A stretch of 64,000 bases of DNA from Phocaeicola oris (GCF_021295095.1 NZ_JAJLQX010000014.1:1-64000), one strand, 5' to 3'; counted from the first letter of the stretch, positions 46,649 through 56,444 are shown. Notes: a model not told the origin generated them from the sequence alone. Numbers and translations: made by a program.

Positions 46649-46734
46649 AATTCTTTTTCTCCCTTACAAAGATACAGTGTTCTGTTGATTCGAGTGTTAT
46701 AGAATTATGGGTAAGATTTATAAGATTTCACCAA

Positions 46735-46767
46735 CAAAAAAGAGGCAGGACTTCATATCCCGCCTCT
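46735..46767 (-). terminator. Intrinsic terminator after the Tat isomerase gene
   Basis: On the minus strand AGAGGCGGGA and TCCTGCCTCT form a 10-bp stem with one mismatch and a 7-base loop, followed by six T. It ends the leftward gene at 46792. Confidence 0.8.
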
Positions 46768-46791
46768 ATAATCGCTATATAATCGATTACC

Positions 46792-47799
46792 TTACTTTAC
46801 GAAAGGAGCTTTGTTCAGATAATCAACACTTGCCTGCAATCTCTCAAATTGTTTACCGCTATTGATATCTTCAATTTCAATATAGAAATATTGCAATCCA
46901 TTAGCATAGAACTGATTGAAGATATTCTCGAAGTTCATCATTCCTGATTGTCCTAATACCATACGATCCTTAATGTGTAACATCTTGATACGATCTTTTG
47001 CTTTCTGCAGATACTCTACAGGGTCGTTCTGTCCCATAACAGTCCAGTAAACGTCCATCTCGAAGCAAACCTTCTCCGGATCAGTATTTGCCAAGAACAG
47101 ATCATAGATCTGAGTTCCCTCTCTTCTATCGAAGATAGTACCTAAGACAGCTTGTTTTCCGCCTGGAACCACGCGGGCAAACTCCATATTATGGTTATGA
47201 TATCCAAATTGCATACCGGCAGCCTTTACAATGTCACCTGCAGAGTTCAGGATTTCACAGAAACTTTTTACAGCCTCTTCACTACCCAAGATAGGCATCA
47301 TCGGCTCTACTACGTATTGCACGCCTAACTTAGCGTGATCTTCCGCAATCTTCTTCCAAGACTCCATGATAGCGTCTTTCATTGATGCTGAGAATATACC
47401 ATCCGAACCCTTGTTCTCCTTACCGGCAACACCGGCAAAAAGCTGAGGTGGATTCACATGTGAACTGACAATTTTCAATCCGGCATCTTCTGCTTTCTGC
47501 TTAAATTCCATCATGTCTACACCACCAATCTTACTATCAGCCGGATTGTAGCCTGCCAACTCCAGATTATCAATACCCATATCCTTAATGCGCTTGAAGT
47601 TAGCTGACAAATCACCGGCATACAGTTCCGGACCTAAGGTGTAAATTTGTAAACCAAGTGCTTTATGAACATTTGAATCAGGAGCCTGAGCACCTGATTC
47701 TGCACTTTCCGATTTTGCTTTTGGAGCGCAACCGGCCAATGCACCAACTGCCCCTACAGTGAGAAGGGAAGTAGCTTTTAAAAAATCTCTTCTAATCAT
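46792..47799 (-). CDS. Tat-exported sugar phosphate isomerase/epimerase-like lipoprotein
   Basis: 335 residues from ATG 47799; the frame extends 7 codons upstream to a TTG that would hide the signal. The N-terminus MIRRDFLKATSLL is a twin-arginine signal followed by a lipobox (LAGC, Cys24), so it is folded before export and lipid-anchored. The rest is a TIM barrel of the xylose-isomerase-like family (AP_endonuc_2): GIDNLELAGYNP, IVSSHVNPPQ, YVVEPMMP, FGYHNHNMEF and FEMDVYWTVMG. The His and Glu/Asp residues fit divalent-metal binding. Substrate unknown; Bacteroidales have many of these in sugar loci. Confidence 0.85.
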   Translation of the reverse strand: MIRRDFLKATSLLTVGAVGALAGCAPKAKSESAESGAQAPDSNVHKALGLQIYTLGPELYAGDLSANFKRIKDMGIDNLELAGYNPADSKIGGVDMMEFKQKAEDAGLKIVSSHVNPPQLFAGVAGKENKGSDGIFSASMKDAIMESWKKIAEDHAKLGVQYVVEPMMPILGSEEAVKSFCEILNSAGDIVKAAGMQFGYHNHNMEFARVVPGGKQAVLGTIFDRREGTQIYDLFLANTDPEKVCFEMDVYWTVMGQNDPVEYLQKAKDRIKMLHIKDRMVLGQSGMMNFENIFNQFYANGLQYFYIEIEDINSGKQFERLQASVDYLNKAPFVK

Positions 47800-47890
47800 A
47801 GTATTTGCTTTTATAGTCAAAATTCGCCTAAAGATAGGAATTAAAATCTAATAAACGAATCTTTCCGCAAAAAAAAATAAAATAATTACT

Positions 47891-49111
47891 TTAAAATAAA
47901 TTCCGACGAAGATTATGCAAACGTATTCCAAAACCCAACATCAGATAGTTTGGATCCTTGAAATCCTTCAGGTTATAGCCTATATGCAAGAACAGATTCC
48001 GTGTTACATCTACCTTCAACGCTAACACCTGATAGATTCCTCTCATGTCTCCTCCATGATGCAAAACATTTACACCCATTCCCACATTAATTGCAAAGTA
48101 AGGCATGACATATTCCGCCCGACCCGACACTCCTAAAGCTATCTGTTTGGAAAATACCGGACGCTTAAACTCAGGCATGGTACCTACTATATAATCGTCA
48201 TAATAAAGATTTGCGCTGGCATCATACACTCCATCAAAAGAGATTCCGGCTCGAAACCGATAATCGAAATTATACATCGGAGCGAAATTAAATCCTGCCA
48301 CTCCATACGCATTGGGAGCAGCTACATGTTCATCATCTACATGCATTCCTCTGCGACGCCATGATCCAAACACAATGACATCATAGCTGGTATGTTTCTC
48401 AAAAAACGGAATAGCTTGTTTCTGTCTCCACTCATCTTTTTTACTTCTTTGTATATTATATACCAATCCCAGCTTCAACGCAGAAGTATTCAGTCCAGCG
48501 TTCGGGTACTTGGTGTTTCCGTTCGAGAAATGAGAAAACGAAACTCCCGTTTGCAGGTCGAACATTGGCGATAGCCTCCAATTTAAGTATGTACTCAGAT
48601 TCAGATAAGCATTCGCCTTCGAGCCTATCATTTGATTATAATCATTTGAAAACGTATCATACGGCTTCCATCCCAGCGAAATGCCGAAATTCCATTCGTA
48701 GTTCCATGATATACGGTGATTGAGCATAGCAATGCTGGCTCCATGGAAAAAGTAGATACTCACAGGATTCCCCAGCTCTTTCGGAAACCCAAACCGGCTG
48801 TATGACACTCCGATACCTTGATACCCATTCTTATAAAGTTGCCCTGAAATAGTATAAGGACGAAAAGCAAAACTATATTTCAAATGAAAGGCATGGGCAA
48901 AATTTGCCTTTTTCTGTTCATAGTTATTCCCCTTAAGGAAAGGATTCGAACGGAAAATCAATGTTGGCTGATACTCTATCCCTATACGGTGAATCACCGA
49001 TGTACTATCGGTGGGGACTATATGGCAAAAGGAAGGTATTGACAAAAGAAAACTCATCAATACAATAAATATCCTCTCTCTTATATGATGTCTCTCATTT
49101 TTCACAACCAC
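47891..49111 (-). CDS. PagL-like lipid A deacylase / acyloxyacyl hydrolase family
   Basis: Up to 406 residues; a beta-barrel outer-membrane protein. The segment SFSHFSNGNTKYPNAGLN holds the PagL-type His-x-Ser-Asn active site. PagL removes the 3-O acyl chain of lipid A; Bacteroidota members are usually annotated as acyloxyacyl hydrolases. The start is uncertain: no ATG before MSFLL (49057), but a signal-like RIFIVLMSFLLSIPSF needs a GTG start at 49105 or 49111. A -7 box covers 49111-49118, so GTG 49111 would overlap the promoter. Much longer than Pseudomonas PagL (~150 residues). Confidence 0.75.
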   Translation of the reverse strand: MVVKNERHHIRERIFIVLMSFLLSIPSFCHIVPTDSTSVIHRIGIEYQPTLIFRSNPFLKGNNYEQKKANFAHAFHLKYSFAFRPYTISGQLYKNGYQGIGVSYSRFGFPKELGNPVSIYFFHGASIAMLNHRISWNYEWNFGISLGWKPYDTFSNDYNQMIGSKANAYLNLSTYLNWRLSPMFDLQTGVSFSHFSNGNTKYPNAGLNTSALKLGLVYNIQRSKKDEWRQKQAIPFFEKHTSYDVIVFGSWRRRGMHVDDEHVAAPNAYGVAGFNFAPMYNFDYRFRAGISFDGVYDASANLYYDDYIVGTMPEFKRPVFSKQIALGVSGRAEYVMPYFAINVGMGVNVLHHGGDMRGIYQVLALKVDVTRNLFLHIGYNLKDFKDPNYLMLGFGIRLHNLRRNLF

Positions 49112-49118
49112 AAAGATA
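49111..49118 (-). promoter_or_regulatory. -7 box at the PagL-like gene start
   Basis: The minus strand reads TATCTTTG, a perfect TAnnTTTG box, overlapping the first GTG of the frame. If used, the mRNA would start near 49104 and translation further in. Confidence 0.4.
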
Positions 49119-49219
49119 GCCTTAATTTCAAAAAATGAGCAAAAAAATAAAATATTTAATAAACCGAACTCCGAGAAGTGCTCGACTAAGTCCGCAATAG
49201 CCTGATTTTTCTCGCGTCT

Positions 49220-50761
49220 CTATTGCTTTGCAGGCTCTGCATGGACATAGACTTCCATATACGGCCATTCCTCCTGTTTTTCTTCCACCAAGACAGCACG
49301 TGTAACAGCAGTCTGCCAATAGGCTATAACTTTAACCTCAGGAGAAAGACAATGAAAGAGCTTTTTATCGACCGTGTTGACAGCTTTACCAAAGTGAAGG
49401 TTCATCAGCTTAATAAGCTTTTCTTTGGCATCTTTTACGTAGGCATCAACATCTTCTGTTCCATTAGGCATATTTAATGTTACCGTAGAATAAAGGTGTC
49501 CGTCAGCTTGCAGTAAGGGTTCATACCTGAAATTCACTCCTTTCAACAGTTGGCTATGATATACGGTATATGTCTGTTCCCGTTCCCCTACCCGATCGTT
49601 CCAATCATGCCCAAGGAAATCTTTAGGTTTGATATCGGTCAACAATGAATCGGTATAGGCTATACGACCGTTTTTATAACCATATAGATAGGTATAAAGA
49701 GGCTTATTCCCGAAAAAATAGTTTCCCCATGATAGGAGACGCTTCTCGCGTCCTTGGACTTTCGAGTACACCGTCTCTGTATCGGGATACCCTTTGGCTC
49801 CCCAAACGATTGAATCGTAATAAGCAAATGACAAAGGGAAATCCAAATGCAATGGATCTTTATCATTTTGCTTACCAATATCAGAGGCATAGAATTGCAC
49901 CATTCTAAACGGAGCAGCATCCTTAGCCGATTCAGAGGTCATATACAGTCGGAAACGAGTATCGGATGATAGATACGAATTAAACAAACAAATATCGGCA
50001 GGATCACTGTTATTCGCCTTAAATCTCTCTACGGAAGAAACCGGTTCATACGCTCCGCTACCTCCGCGCAAACATTGTAGCGATATACGATTGGAATCAT
50101 TGACCGCACATAGAATTTTGAAAGGTCCGCAGACTCCTTCCTGCAAAGTAACAGGCGTCATTACAGAAATATCTCCGTCACCATAACTTATCGTGTTATT
50201 GATACCATATACATCTTTCGACGACAGTAAGTTTACGCTTTGTACGGAAACATCTATCCACCGTTTCTTAGGAATATATATGTTTTTATCATAGTTTCCC
50301 GACTTAGCTAAATCCCCTGTTTGATAGGTATAATTGATCATCTCATCCGGTTCTCCTCCATTGACGTCAGACGGCATAACATAATCGGTGCTCTTTAGCT
50401 TGCTCACATCAAAGGAGAGTATATAATCTTTACGAATGGTCATATCACTCTCCTCTTGAAGAATTTCATCATCACGTTTCTCAAAACAGAATTTATACCT
50501 ACCGTTTACATCGGTTGTACATTCTGCTTTATGCTTGGTCTTCAGTGGCATCGGTACAAGATAGGCAGATTCAAAATAATCAAGTGTCACCTTAACATTA
50601 GATAATGGTTGTCCGTTGGCGGTATATACTTTACCCTTTATCGTAATACTGGCTGGACTCGGACGATCTATAATATCATTTTCCTTTTTACAGCCCGAAA
50701 GAAAGAGTGTTGACAGAAAAAACGAAGTAATACTCAAACACGTAAATAGTCCTCTTTTCAT
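49220..50761 (-). CDS. Large lipoprotein with carboxypeptidase-regulatory-like domain, unknown function
   Basis: 513 residues. The signal ends in a lipobox (LSGC, Cys24), followed by KKENDIID. Residues ~40-115 form a CarboxypepD-regulatory-like sandwich (GKVYTANGQPLSNVKVTLD, TTDVNGRYKFCF). The remaining ~390 residues resemble no family I know: beta-rich, with repeated YxY and aromatic positions. No catalytic motif. It probably sits in the outer membrane. Monocistronic, diverging from the kamA gene across a 708-bp spacer. Confidence 0.75.
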   Translation of the reverse strand: MKRGLFTCLSITSFFLSTLFLSGCKKENDIIDRPSPASITIKGKVYTANGQPLSNVKVTLDYFESAYLVPMPLKTKHKAECTTDVNGRYKFCFEKRDDEILQEESDMTIRKDYILSFDVSKLKSTDYVMPSDVNGGEPDEMINYTYQTGDLAKSGNYDKNIYIPKKRWIDVSVQSVNLLSSKDVYGINNTISYGDGDISVMTPVTLQEGVCGPFKILCAVNDSNRISLQCLRGGSGAYEPVSSVERFKANNSDPADICLFNSYLSSDTRFRLYMTSESAKDAAPFRMVQFYASDIGKQNDKDPLHLDFPLSFAYYDSIVWGAKGYPDTETVYSKVQGREKRLLSWGNYFFGNKPLYTYLYGYKNGRIAYTDSLLTDIKPKDFLGHDWNDRVGEREQTYTVYHSQLLKGVNFRYEPLLQADGHLYSTVTLNMPNGTEDVDAYVKDAKEKLIKLMNLHFGKAVNTVDKKLFHCLSPEVKVIAYWQTAVTRAVLVEEKQEEWPYMEVYVHAEPAKQ

Positions 50762-50994
50762 TATAGTTGTTCTTATATATCAGTAAACAAAGATATATAA
50801 AAGTATCATCGAATGGTTTATCACCCGGAATCTTTAAGTTTTTTTTTGTTTGTTCGCAATTATTAAGAAAAAGAATAGAAAACTTACTTGTTATTAGCTG
50901 ATTCCATTCCCCAACAGCATTCAAATAGATGCACATCGCTATGCAAAGTCATATAGTTGAATAACAAAAGAAATCAGTATCAATCGCCCAACTC

Positions 50995-51148
50995 ATACAT
51001 ATAATTTAATTGTTTCACAGATGTGATTCACTTGTTTCACAGATGTGATTCACTTGTTTCACAGATGTGATTCACTTGTTTCACAGATGTGATTCACTTG
51101 TTTCACATAAGTGATTCAATTGTTTCACACAAGTGAAACAAGAAAATC
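50995..51148. repeat. 22-bp repeat array F, variant with identical units
   Basis: Units start at 50995, 51017, 51039, 51061, 51083, 51105 and 51127. The first reads ATACATATAATT and is preceded by CAACTC, tying it to the other arrays. Units 2-5 are identical copies of another sequence (ACAGATGTGATTCACTTG plus TTTC); units 6 and 7 are diverged. The same period and phase as the other arrays, but a different unit that has spread as exact copies. Confidence 0.85.
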
Positions 51149-51408
51149 TTCTGATGAATACGACAACTTATATGGTTTACTTTACTTATTCTTACAGATT
51201 GTTTCGCCATATTGGTGGTATCACCTGTTCTGATGATAATCATGATTACAAAAATAAAAATATCATTCTGGCAGATAATACTATTATAATATGAATAAAA
51301 GATTAAAAAAATCACTTTATACTCCCATAAAGGCACGTAATAAGCATAAAATAATTAAAAATAAAATAAATACGATATTGTTAAGATACATTCTTTCGCG
51401 TTTTTTAC

Positions 51409-51416
51409 TATATTTG
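51409..51416 (+). promoter_or_regulatory. -7 box for the kamA gene
   Basis: TATATTTG is a perfect TAnnTTTG box, 53 bp before ATG 51470. The -33 region (TTCTTTCG) is weak. Confidence 0.45.
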
Positions 51417-51469
51417 TTTATATGGCTACACTAAAGTAAAAGAGTTACAAATTAAAAAAGGAATAATTA

Positions 51470-53566
51470 ATGATTGGAAAAACACTAAAACTTACCCCAA
51501 ATGAAGTCAAAGGACTTTTTAAAAAAAATCTTACGAACATATTTATATTAGCAAACAAATGCGCTGATGAAGCGGAATTTAAAAAAAGACTGATACAGGA
51601 ACTACACCTTAATGACCAAGAGAATCGGAATGAGGCAAAACAAAACATAAAGAGATTAATTGAATATGACGGACAGACCATTTATGAACTGCCTTCAGAA
51701 AGGCATATCCATATTCAAACCATCACCACATTATGGAATTTCCTTTCATCAAAAAGACTAAACCAAGAAATATCCGCAGACTATCTCGTAGACATTTATC
51801 AGCAATTCAGAAGACTTAAAGGAATTGAAACCAAGCCTATTACGGAGGTACAACTCAACAAATGGATGAAAAAATGGCCAACAGGACTTGATAAAGATGT
51901 CTTGGCTATCAGAGAAGCTAATAAAGAACGTATTATCTCCTTACTTATTAATAAAATAGATCACAGACATTCTACACGCTCTCGCTATATCTTTGAGCCT
52001 GAATGGACGGCAGAGGAGAAAAAGGAAAAAGTAAAAGAATGGTGGAACGATCATCGTTTCCAATTGTCAATGGCGATAAGAAGTCCTCGTGAGCTCAATG
52101 AGATGTTGAATCATTCTCTTTCTAAAGAAACTATGCATCTTTACGAACGAGCAAAAGAAAAAGGAATGCCTATATTTATCACACCTTATTATCTTTCATT
52201 ATTAAACCCGACAGAGCATGGATTTGACGACACCGCTATCAGATCTTATATAATATATTCCAAAGAGTTAGTAGATGCTTTTGGCAATATTCATGCTTGG
52301 GAGAAAGAAGATGTGATAGAAACAGGAAAGCCAAATGCCGCCGGCTGGTTGCTTCCGGAAGGGCACAACATCCACAGAAGATACCCGGAAGTGGCAATTA
52401 TGATACCAGACACCATGGGAAGGGGATGTGGAGGATTATGTGCTTCTTGTCAGCGTATGTACGATTTTCAAAGTAAACGTTTCAACTTCAATTTTAAAGA
52501 ACTAAAAGCCAAAGAAAGTTGGGAACACAAGTTGCGACGATTGATGAAATATTTTGAGTATGATACACAGTTACAGGACATCCTCATCACCGGTGGAGAC
52601 GCTTTGATGAGCAATAACAAGGAATTAAAAAACATGCTGAAAGCAGTGTTAAAGATGGCACATAATAAGCGCAAAGCTAACCTTAAAAGACCGAAAGGTG
52701 AAAAATATGCTGAGATGCACCGTGTAAGGCTTGGATCCCGGCTACCTGTTTATCTCCCCATGCGTATAGATGATGAACTCATACAACTTTTAAAAGTATT
52801 CAAACAAGAAGCAGAAAAAGAAAATATAGATCAGTTTTTTATTCAAACGCACTTCCAGACTCCACTGGAAATAACACCGGAGGCATTAACCGGAATCAAA
52901 AAGATACAATCCTCAGGATGGATCATTACGAATCAATTGGTTTTCAACGTGGCTGCCTCCCGACGTGGGCATACAGCCCAACTACGTAAAACACTCAATG
53001 AGTTAGGCATCATCTGCTACTATACCTTTACCGTAAAAGGTTTTGAGGAAAACCATGCCATCTATGCGCCCAACAGCCGTTCGCTTCAAGAAGAAATGGA
53101 AGAGAAAGCCTTCGGGAAATTAGACGCAATGACAGAAAAAGATTTTCTCAAAAGAATTCGTGCGACAAAACATAAGGAAACAGCCATCAAAGAGACATGC
53201 AAGAAGGCCAATATTCCGTTTATAGCATCCGACAGAAATGTGATGAACCTTCCGGGAATAGGCAAAAGCATGAGCTTTGTACTTGTAGGAATCTTACCTG
53301 ACGGAAGACGTGTATTGGAGTTTGATCACGACCACACCAGACATCACAGTCCTATCATTGAAAAGATGAGTAAAGTGTACATTCGTGAAAACAAGTCTAT
53401 ATATAAATACCTGCGACAGCTCCATCAACTGGGAGAACGTGTAAACGATTATCAAACTATCTGGAACTATACTTCAGGACAAACCGAACATCGTTTTCCT
53501 CTTTACGATTATCCTAAGGCAGGCGAAGAAAGGACTCAAGAATACACTAATTTGTTTATAGAATAG
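51470..53566 (+). CDS. KamA-family radical SAM protein (lysine 2,3-aminomutase-like)
   Basis: 698 residues. The radical SAM cluster CGGLCASC (Cx3Cx2C, ~320-327) is followed by the ITGGDALMS and LGSRLPVYLPMR segments of lysine 2,3-aminomutases and the PLP Lys region. The enzyme moves the alpha-amino group of lysine to C3 using a 4Fe-4S cluster, SAM and PLP. Ordinary KamA is ~415 residues; here ~220 extra N-terminal residues of helical, charged sequence (e.g. KKEKVKEWWND) are of unknown function. Substrate is presumably lysine, but the family also has glutamate and arginine versions. Confidence 0.85.
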   Translation: MIGKTLKLTPNEVKGLFKKNLTNIFILANKCADEAEFKKRLIQELHLNDQENRNEAKQNIKRLIEYDGQTIYELPSERHIHIQTITTLWNFLSSKRLNQEISADYLVDIYQQFRRLKGIETKPITEVQLNKWMKKWPTGLDKDVLAIREANKERIISLLINKIDHRHSTRSRYIFEPEWTAEEKKEKVKEWWNDHRFQLSMAIRSPRELNEMLNHSLSKETMHLYERAKEKGMPIFITPYYLSLLNPTEHGFDDTAIRSYIIYSKELVDAFGNIHAWEKEDVIETGKPNAAGWLLPEGHNIHRRYPEVAIMIPDTMGRGCGGLCASCQRMYDFQSKRFNFNFKELKAKESWEHKLRRLMKYFEYDTQLQDILITGGDALMSNNKELKNMLKAVLKMAHNKRKANLKRPKGEKYAEMHRVRLGSRLPVYLPMRIDDELIQLLKVFKQEAEKENIDQFFIQTHFQTPLEITPEALTGIKKIQSSGWIITNQLVFNVAASRRGHTAQLRKTLNELGIICYYTFTVKGFEENHAIYAPNSRSLQEEMEEKAFGKLDAMTEKDFLKRIRATKHKETAIKETCKKANIPFIASDRNVMNLPGIGKSMSFVLVGILPDGRRVLEFDHDHTRHHSPIIEKMSKVYIRENKSIYKYLRQLHQLGERVNDYQTIWNYTSGQTEHRFPLYDYPKAGEERTQEYTNLFIE

Positions 53567-53599
53567 ACAGGCATCACCGGCATAAGAAAGAATTTTTCG

Positions 53600-53607
53600 T
53601 AACTTTG
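53600..53607 (+). promoter_or_regulatory. -7 box for the CxxC-AraC regulator
   Basis: TAACTTTG fits TAnnTTTG, 18 bp before ATG 53626. An AAAGGAG site (53613-53619) precedes the start. Confidence 0.5.
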
Positions 53608-53625
53608 CCTTAAAGGAGTTATATT

Positions 53626-54189
53626 ATGAACACGTTACATATAAAGAATATGGTATGCAATCGCTGTATCATGGTGATAAAACAGCAGTTGGAACAGTTG
53701 GGACTACATTTGGAATCGGTAGAGCTTGGGGAAGTAACTATTCAAGAAGAGGTGACTGAGGATATCCGCAATAAGGTAAAAGCAGCCATAGAGCCTTTCG
53801 GCTTTGAATTGTTGGATGATAAACGCGAACAGTTGATAGACCAAATCAAATCTGCCATTATCGACTTAGTTCATTATCATAATGAAACATTGAAAACGAA
53901 CTTAAGTGATTACTTGCAAGACAAACTTCATAAGGATTACAGCACGATAAGCAAATTGTTCAGCGAAGTAACAAATACCACGATAGAGAAATATCTCATT
54001 GCTCAGAAGATAGAACGCGCGAAAGAATTGTTAGTCTATGGCGAACTGACAACAAAAGAAATTGCCGATAAATTAAATTACAGTAGCTCCGCATACTTTT
54101 CCTCACAGTTTAAAAGTGTAACAGGATTTACTCCCTCATACTTTAGAACCATAAAAGAGCATAAACGGAAGCCGCTGGATAAAGTGTAA
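53626..54189 (+). CDS. AraC-family regulator with N-terminal heavy-metal-like CxxC domain
   Basis: 187 residues. The N-terminal ~65 residues open with LHIKNMVCNRCIMVIKQQLE, the MxCxxC motif and helix of a heavy-metal-associated domain. Residues ~85-180 form an AraC helix-turn-helix pair (KIERAKELLVYGELTTKEIADKLNYSSSAYFSSQFK and TGFTPSYFR; written in parts). A metal-binding sensor on an AraC reader suggests control of metal homeostasis, plausibly copper. The copA gene lies 7 kb away and is not shown to be its target. Short for an AraC protein, because the sensor is small. Confidence 0.85.
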   Translation: MNTLHIKNMVCNRCIMVIKQQLEQLGLHLESVELGEVTIQEEVTEDIRNKVKAAIEPFGFELLDDKREQLIDQIKSAIIDLVHYHNETLKTNLSDYLQDKLHKDYSTISKLFSEVTNTTIEKYLIAQKIERAKELLVYGELTTKEIADKLNYSSSAYFSSQFKSVTGFTPSYFRTIKEHKRKPLDKV

Positions 54190-54194
54190 GACAG

Positions 54195-54788
54195 CTAAAT
54201 ATAGCCTGCTTTCTTCAATTCTTCAGCAGTGAGTTCCAACTCTCTATACCACTCCGCGCCAAACTTCCTGACAAGAGGATCTTTCAAGAATTTATAGATA
54301 GGAAGATTGGCTTGTTCTCCTTTGATAACTGCTGATTTGCAGATATCCCAACGATTATAATTGATTCCCTTCACTTTACCAAAATCTTTAATCCGGATAG
54401 GGTAAAGATAACAAGAAATTGGCTTACAAAACATTATCTTTCCTGCACGGTAAGCTTTCTCTAAAGCACAAAAGCAACAGCCTTTATCATCATAACAAGT
54501 AAAGACGCAATCCTTTCCATTAACGATAGAGGTGACCATATCACCTTCCTCATCAACATACGACACTCCCTGCTTGTTTATCACTCTACGAGCTTTTAGT
54601 GACAAATCATCCCATATCTGAGGTAGCGCTTTCTCTATCTGCGTCACTTCATTAAGTTCTAATGGAGCTCCCGCATCACCTTCCACACAGCAAGCACCGT
54701 GACATTTATCCAAGTCGCACAGAAACTTCTCACGGAAAATATCCAAAGAGACGACCACATCACCTACTTGTATCATATTTACATTCAT
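54195..54788 (-). CDS. DUF3109 family cysteine-rich protein
   Basis: 197 residues, soluble. Conserved Cys are grouped as CDLDKCHGACCVEGDAGAPL near the N-terminus, CVFTCYDDKGCCFCALEKA in the middle and CKPISCYLYPIR later. This is the DUF3109 pattern, related to YkgJ-type zinc/iron-binding proteins and possibly binding an Fe-S cluster or zinc. Function unknown. Start could also be the second Met (54776, MIQVGDVV). Convergent with the AraC regulator; the gap is only 5 bp. Confidence 0.85.
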   Translation of the reverse strand: MNVNMIQVGDVVVSLDIFREKFLCDLDKCHGACCVEGDAGAPLELNEVTQIEKALPQIWDDLSLKARRVINKQGVSYVDEEGDMVTSIVNGKDCVFTCYDDKGCCFCALEKAYRAGKIMFCKPISCYLYPIRIKDFGKVKGINYNRWDICKSAVIKGEQANLPIYKFLKDPLVRKFGAEWYRELELTAEELKKAGYI

Positions 54789-54864
54789 ATCTCAAAAATA
54801 TTCCGGACAAAGCAAAAAGATCTCTCTGCTCTACCCGGAATAGTAATAAATATCAAGTAATAGC

Positions 54865-56403
54865 TTATTTATCCAAAATCAAATCATGCCCGGTCATATC
54901 CTTCGGTTGCGGCATTCCCATTACATGAAGAATAGAAGGGGCAACATCGGCAAGCACTCCGCTCTCTACCTTTACGTTCTTATTGGCCGTGACATAAACA
55001 AACGGAACGGGATTCAGAGAGTGGGCTGTATTAGGAGTACCATCTTCATTGATAGCGTGATCGGCATTACCATGATCAGCGATAATGATAACCTCGTAAT
55101 CATTAGCCTTGGCAGCCTCTACAGTATCTTTCACACAAGCATCGATAGCAACAACTGCTTTCTGAATAGCTTCATAAACACCCGTATGACCTACCATATC
55201 GCCATTAGCATAATTGACTACAATAAAATCGTATTTTGCAGAGTTGATAGCATCTACCAACTTATCCTTTACCTCGTAGGCACTCATCTCAGGCTTCAAA
55301 TCATAAGTAGCCACCTTTGGAGAAGGAACAAGAATACGATCCTCTCCCGAGAACGGAGCTTCGCGCCCACCATTGAAGAAGAATGTAACATGTGCATACT
55401 TCTCTGTTTCAGCAATATGCAACTGCTTTTTAGTGTTATTGGAAAGATACTCTGCCAACGTATTCTGAACATCTTCCTTATTAAAGATGATATGCACACC
55501 CTGAAACGAAGCATCGTATGGAGTCATGCAATAATACTGCAAGTCAGGAATAACGTGCATCCCCTCTTCCGGCATATCTTTCTGAGTCAAAACAGAAGTG
55601 ATTTCTTTTGCACGGTCGTTACGGTAGTTGAAGAAGATAACCACATCACCCGGTTTAATACGTCCATCAACATTCTTATTAACTAACGGTTCCATGAACT
55701 CATCGGTATCTTTATTCTCCTCGGTATCGCGGGCATAACAATCACGCACAGCTTGAACCATATCAACTTCCTCACGTCCCTTGCCTTCCACCAATTGATC
55801 ATAGGCAATCTTCAGGCGATTCCATCGCTTATCACGATCCATAGCATAAAAACGACCGATAATAGAAGCGATATGAGCACCATTCTTCTCACAGACATCT
55901 GTGAGAGACTCAATATAAGTAACACCACTCTTAGGATCGGTATCACGACCATCCATAAAACAGTGAACGTATGTCTTTTCACCTACGCCATACTCTCCGG
56001 CTATGTCAACTAACTTAAAGAGGTGTGTCAGCGAAGAGTGAACGCCACCGGTTGAAGTCAGTCCCATGATATGCAGTCCACAACCATGTTCCTTAGCATA
56101 CGAGTAAGCAGAAATGATTTCAGGATTCTTCATGATGCTGTTGTCGGCACACGCACGGTTAATCTTAACCAAATCCTGATAAACGATTCGGCCTGCGCCG
56201 ATATTTAAGTGGCCAACCTCAGAGTTTCCCATTTGTCCGTCAGGAAGACCGACGCTTTCACCACAAGCAAGCAACTGAGAATGTGGATAATCTGCTAATA
56301 AACTGTCCCAATAAGGAGTTGGTGTACACCAAATAGCATCATCTTTCTTATGATCGCCAAGACCCCAACCATCAAGAATCATCAAAAGCGCTTTTTTAGC
56401 CAT
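54865..56403 (-). CDS. gpmI: 2,3-bisphosphoglycerate-independent phosphoglycerate mutase
   Basis: 512 residues from ATG 56403 ([16 protein letters not shown]); the frame runs 42 codons further upstream from a TTG without family support, crossing the promoter region. Metal and active-site motifs: [19 protein letters not shown] with the catalytic Ser (~64), [24 protein letters not shown]-like NYRNDRAKE and ADHGNADHA. It interconverts 3- and 2-phosphoglycerate with two Mn2+. Bacteroidales use this form in glycolysis. Divergent from fucI. Confidence 0.96.
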   Translation of the reverse strand: MAKKALLMILDGWGLGDHKKDDAIWCTPTPYWDSLLADYPHSQLLACGESVGLPDGQMGNSEVGHLNIGAGRIVYQDLVKINRACADNSIMKNPEIISAYSYAKEHGCGLHIMGLTSTGGVHSSLTHLFKLVDIAGEYGVGEKTYVHCFMDGRDTDPKSGVTYIESLTDVCEKNGAHIASIIGRFYAMDRDKRWNRLKIAYDQLVEGKGREEVDMVQAVRDCYARDTEENKDTDEFMEPLVNKNVDGRIKPGDVVIFFNYRNDRAKEITSVLTQKDMPEEGMHVIPDLQYYCMTPYDASFQGVHIIFNKEDVQNTLAEYLSNNTKKQLHIAETEKYAHVTFFFNGGREAPFSGEDRILVPSPKVATYDLKPEMSAYEVKDKLVDAINSAKYDFIVVNYANGDMVGHTGVYEAIQKAVVAIDACVKDTVEAAKANDYEVIIIADHGNADHAINEDGTPNTAHSLNPVPFVYVTANKNVKVESGVLADVAPSILHVMGMPQPKDMTGHDLILDK

Positions 56404-56444
56404 AATTTTATCTGTATTTAAAGTAATATCCTTCAAAGAAATTG

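Larger units (their letters stand above)
50762..51469. other. 708-bp spacer between divergent genes
   Basis: No gene is seen. It holds the 22-bp repeat array F (50995-51148), AT-rich stretches on both sides, and a -7 box for the kamA gene (51409-51416). Both genes must have promoters here; the lipoprotein one was not found. Confidence 0.7.

Noticed and set aside
51017-51104. CRP-type operator cluster (TGTGA and TCACA strings)
   Set aside because: The spacing between half-sites is not the N6 of CRP sites, and the sequence is explained by a tandem unit in phase with the other arrays.
50995-51148. CRISPR array reading of the direct repeats
   Set aside because: Repeats are 22 bp back to back without spacers, and no cas genes are present.
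54886-55686. 266-codon open frame antisense to gpmI
   Set aside because: Shadow of gpmI with no family features.
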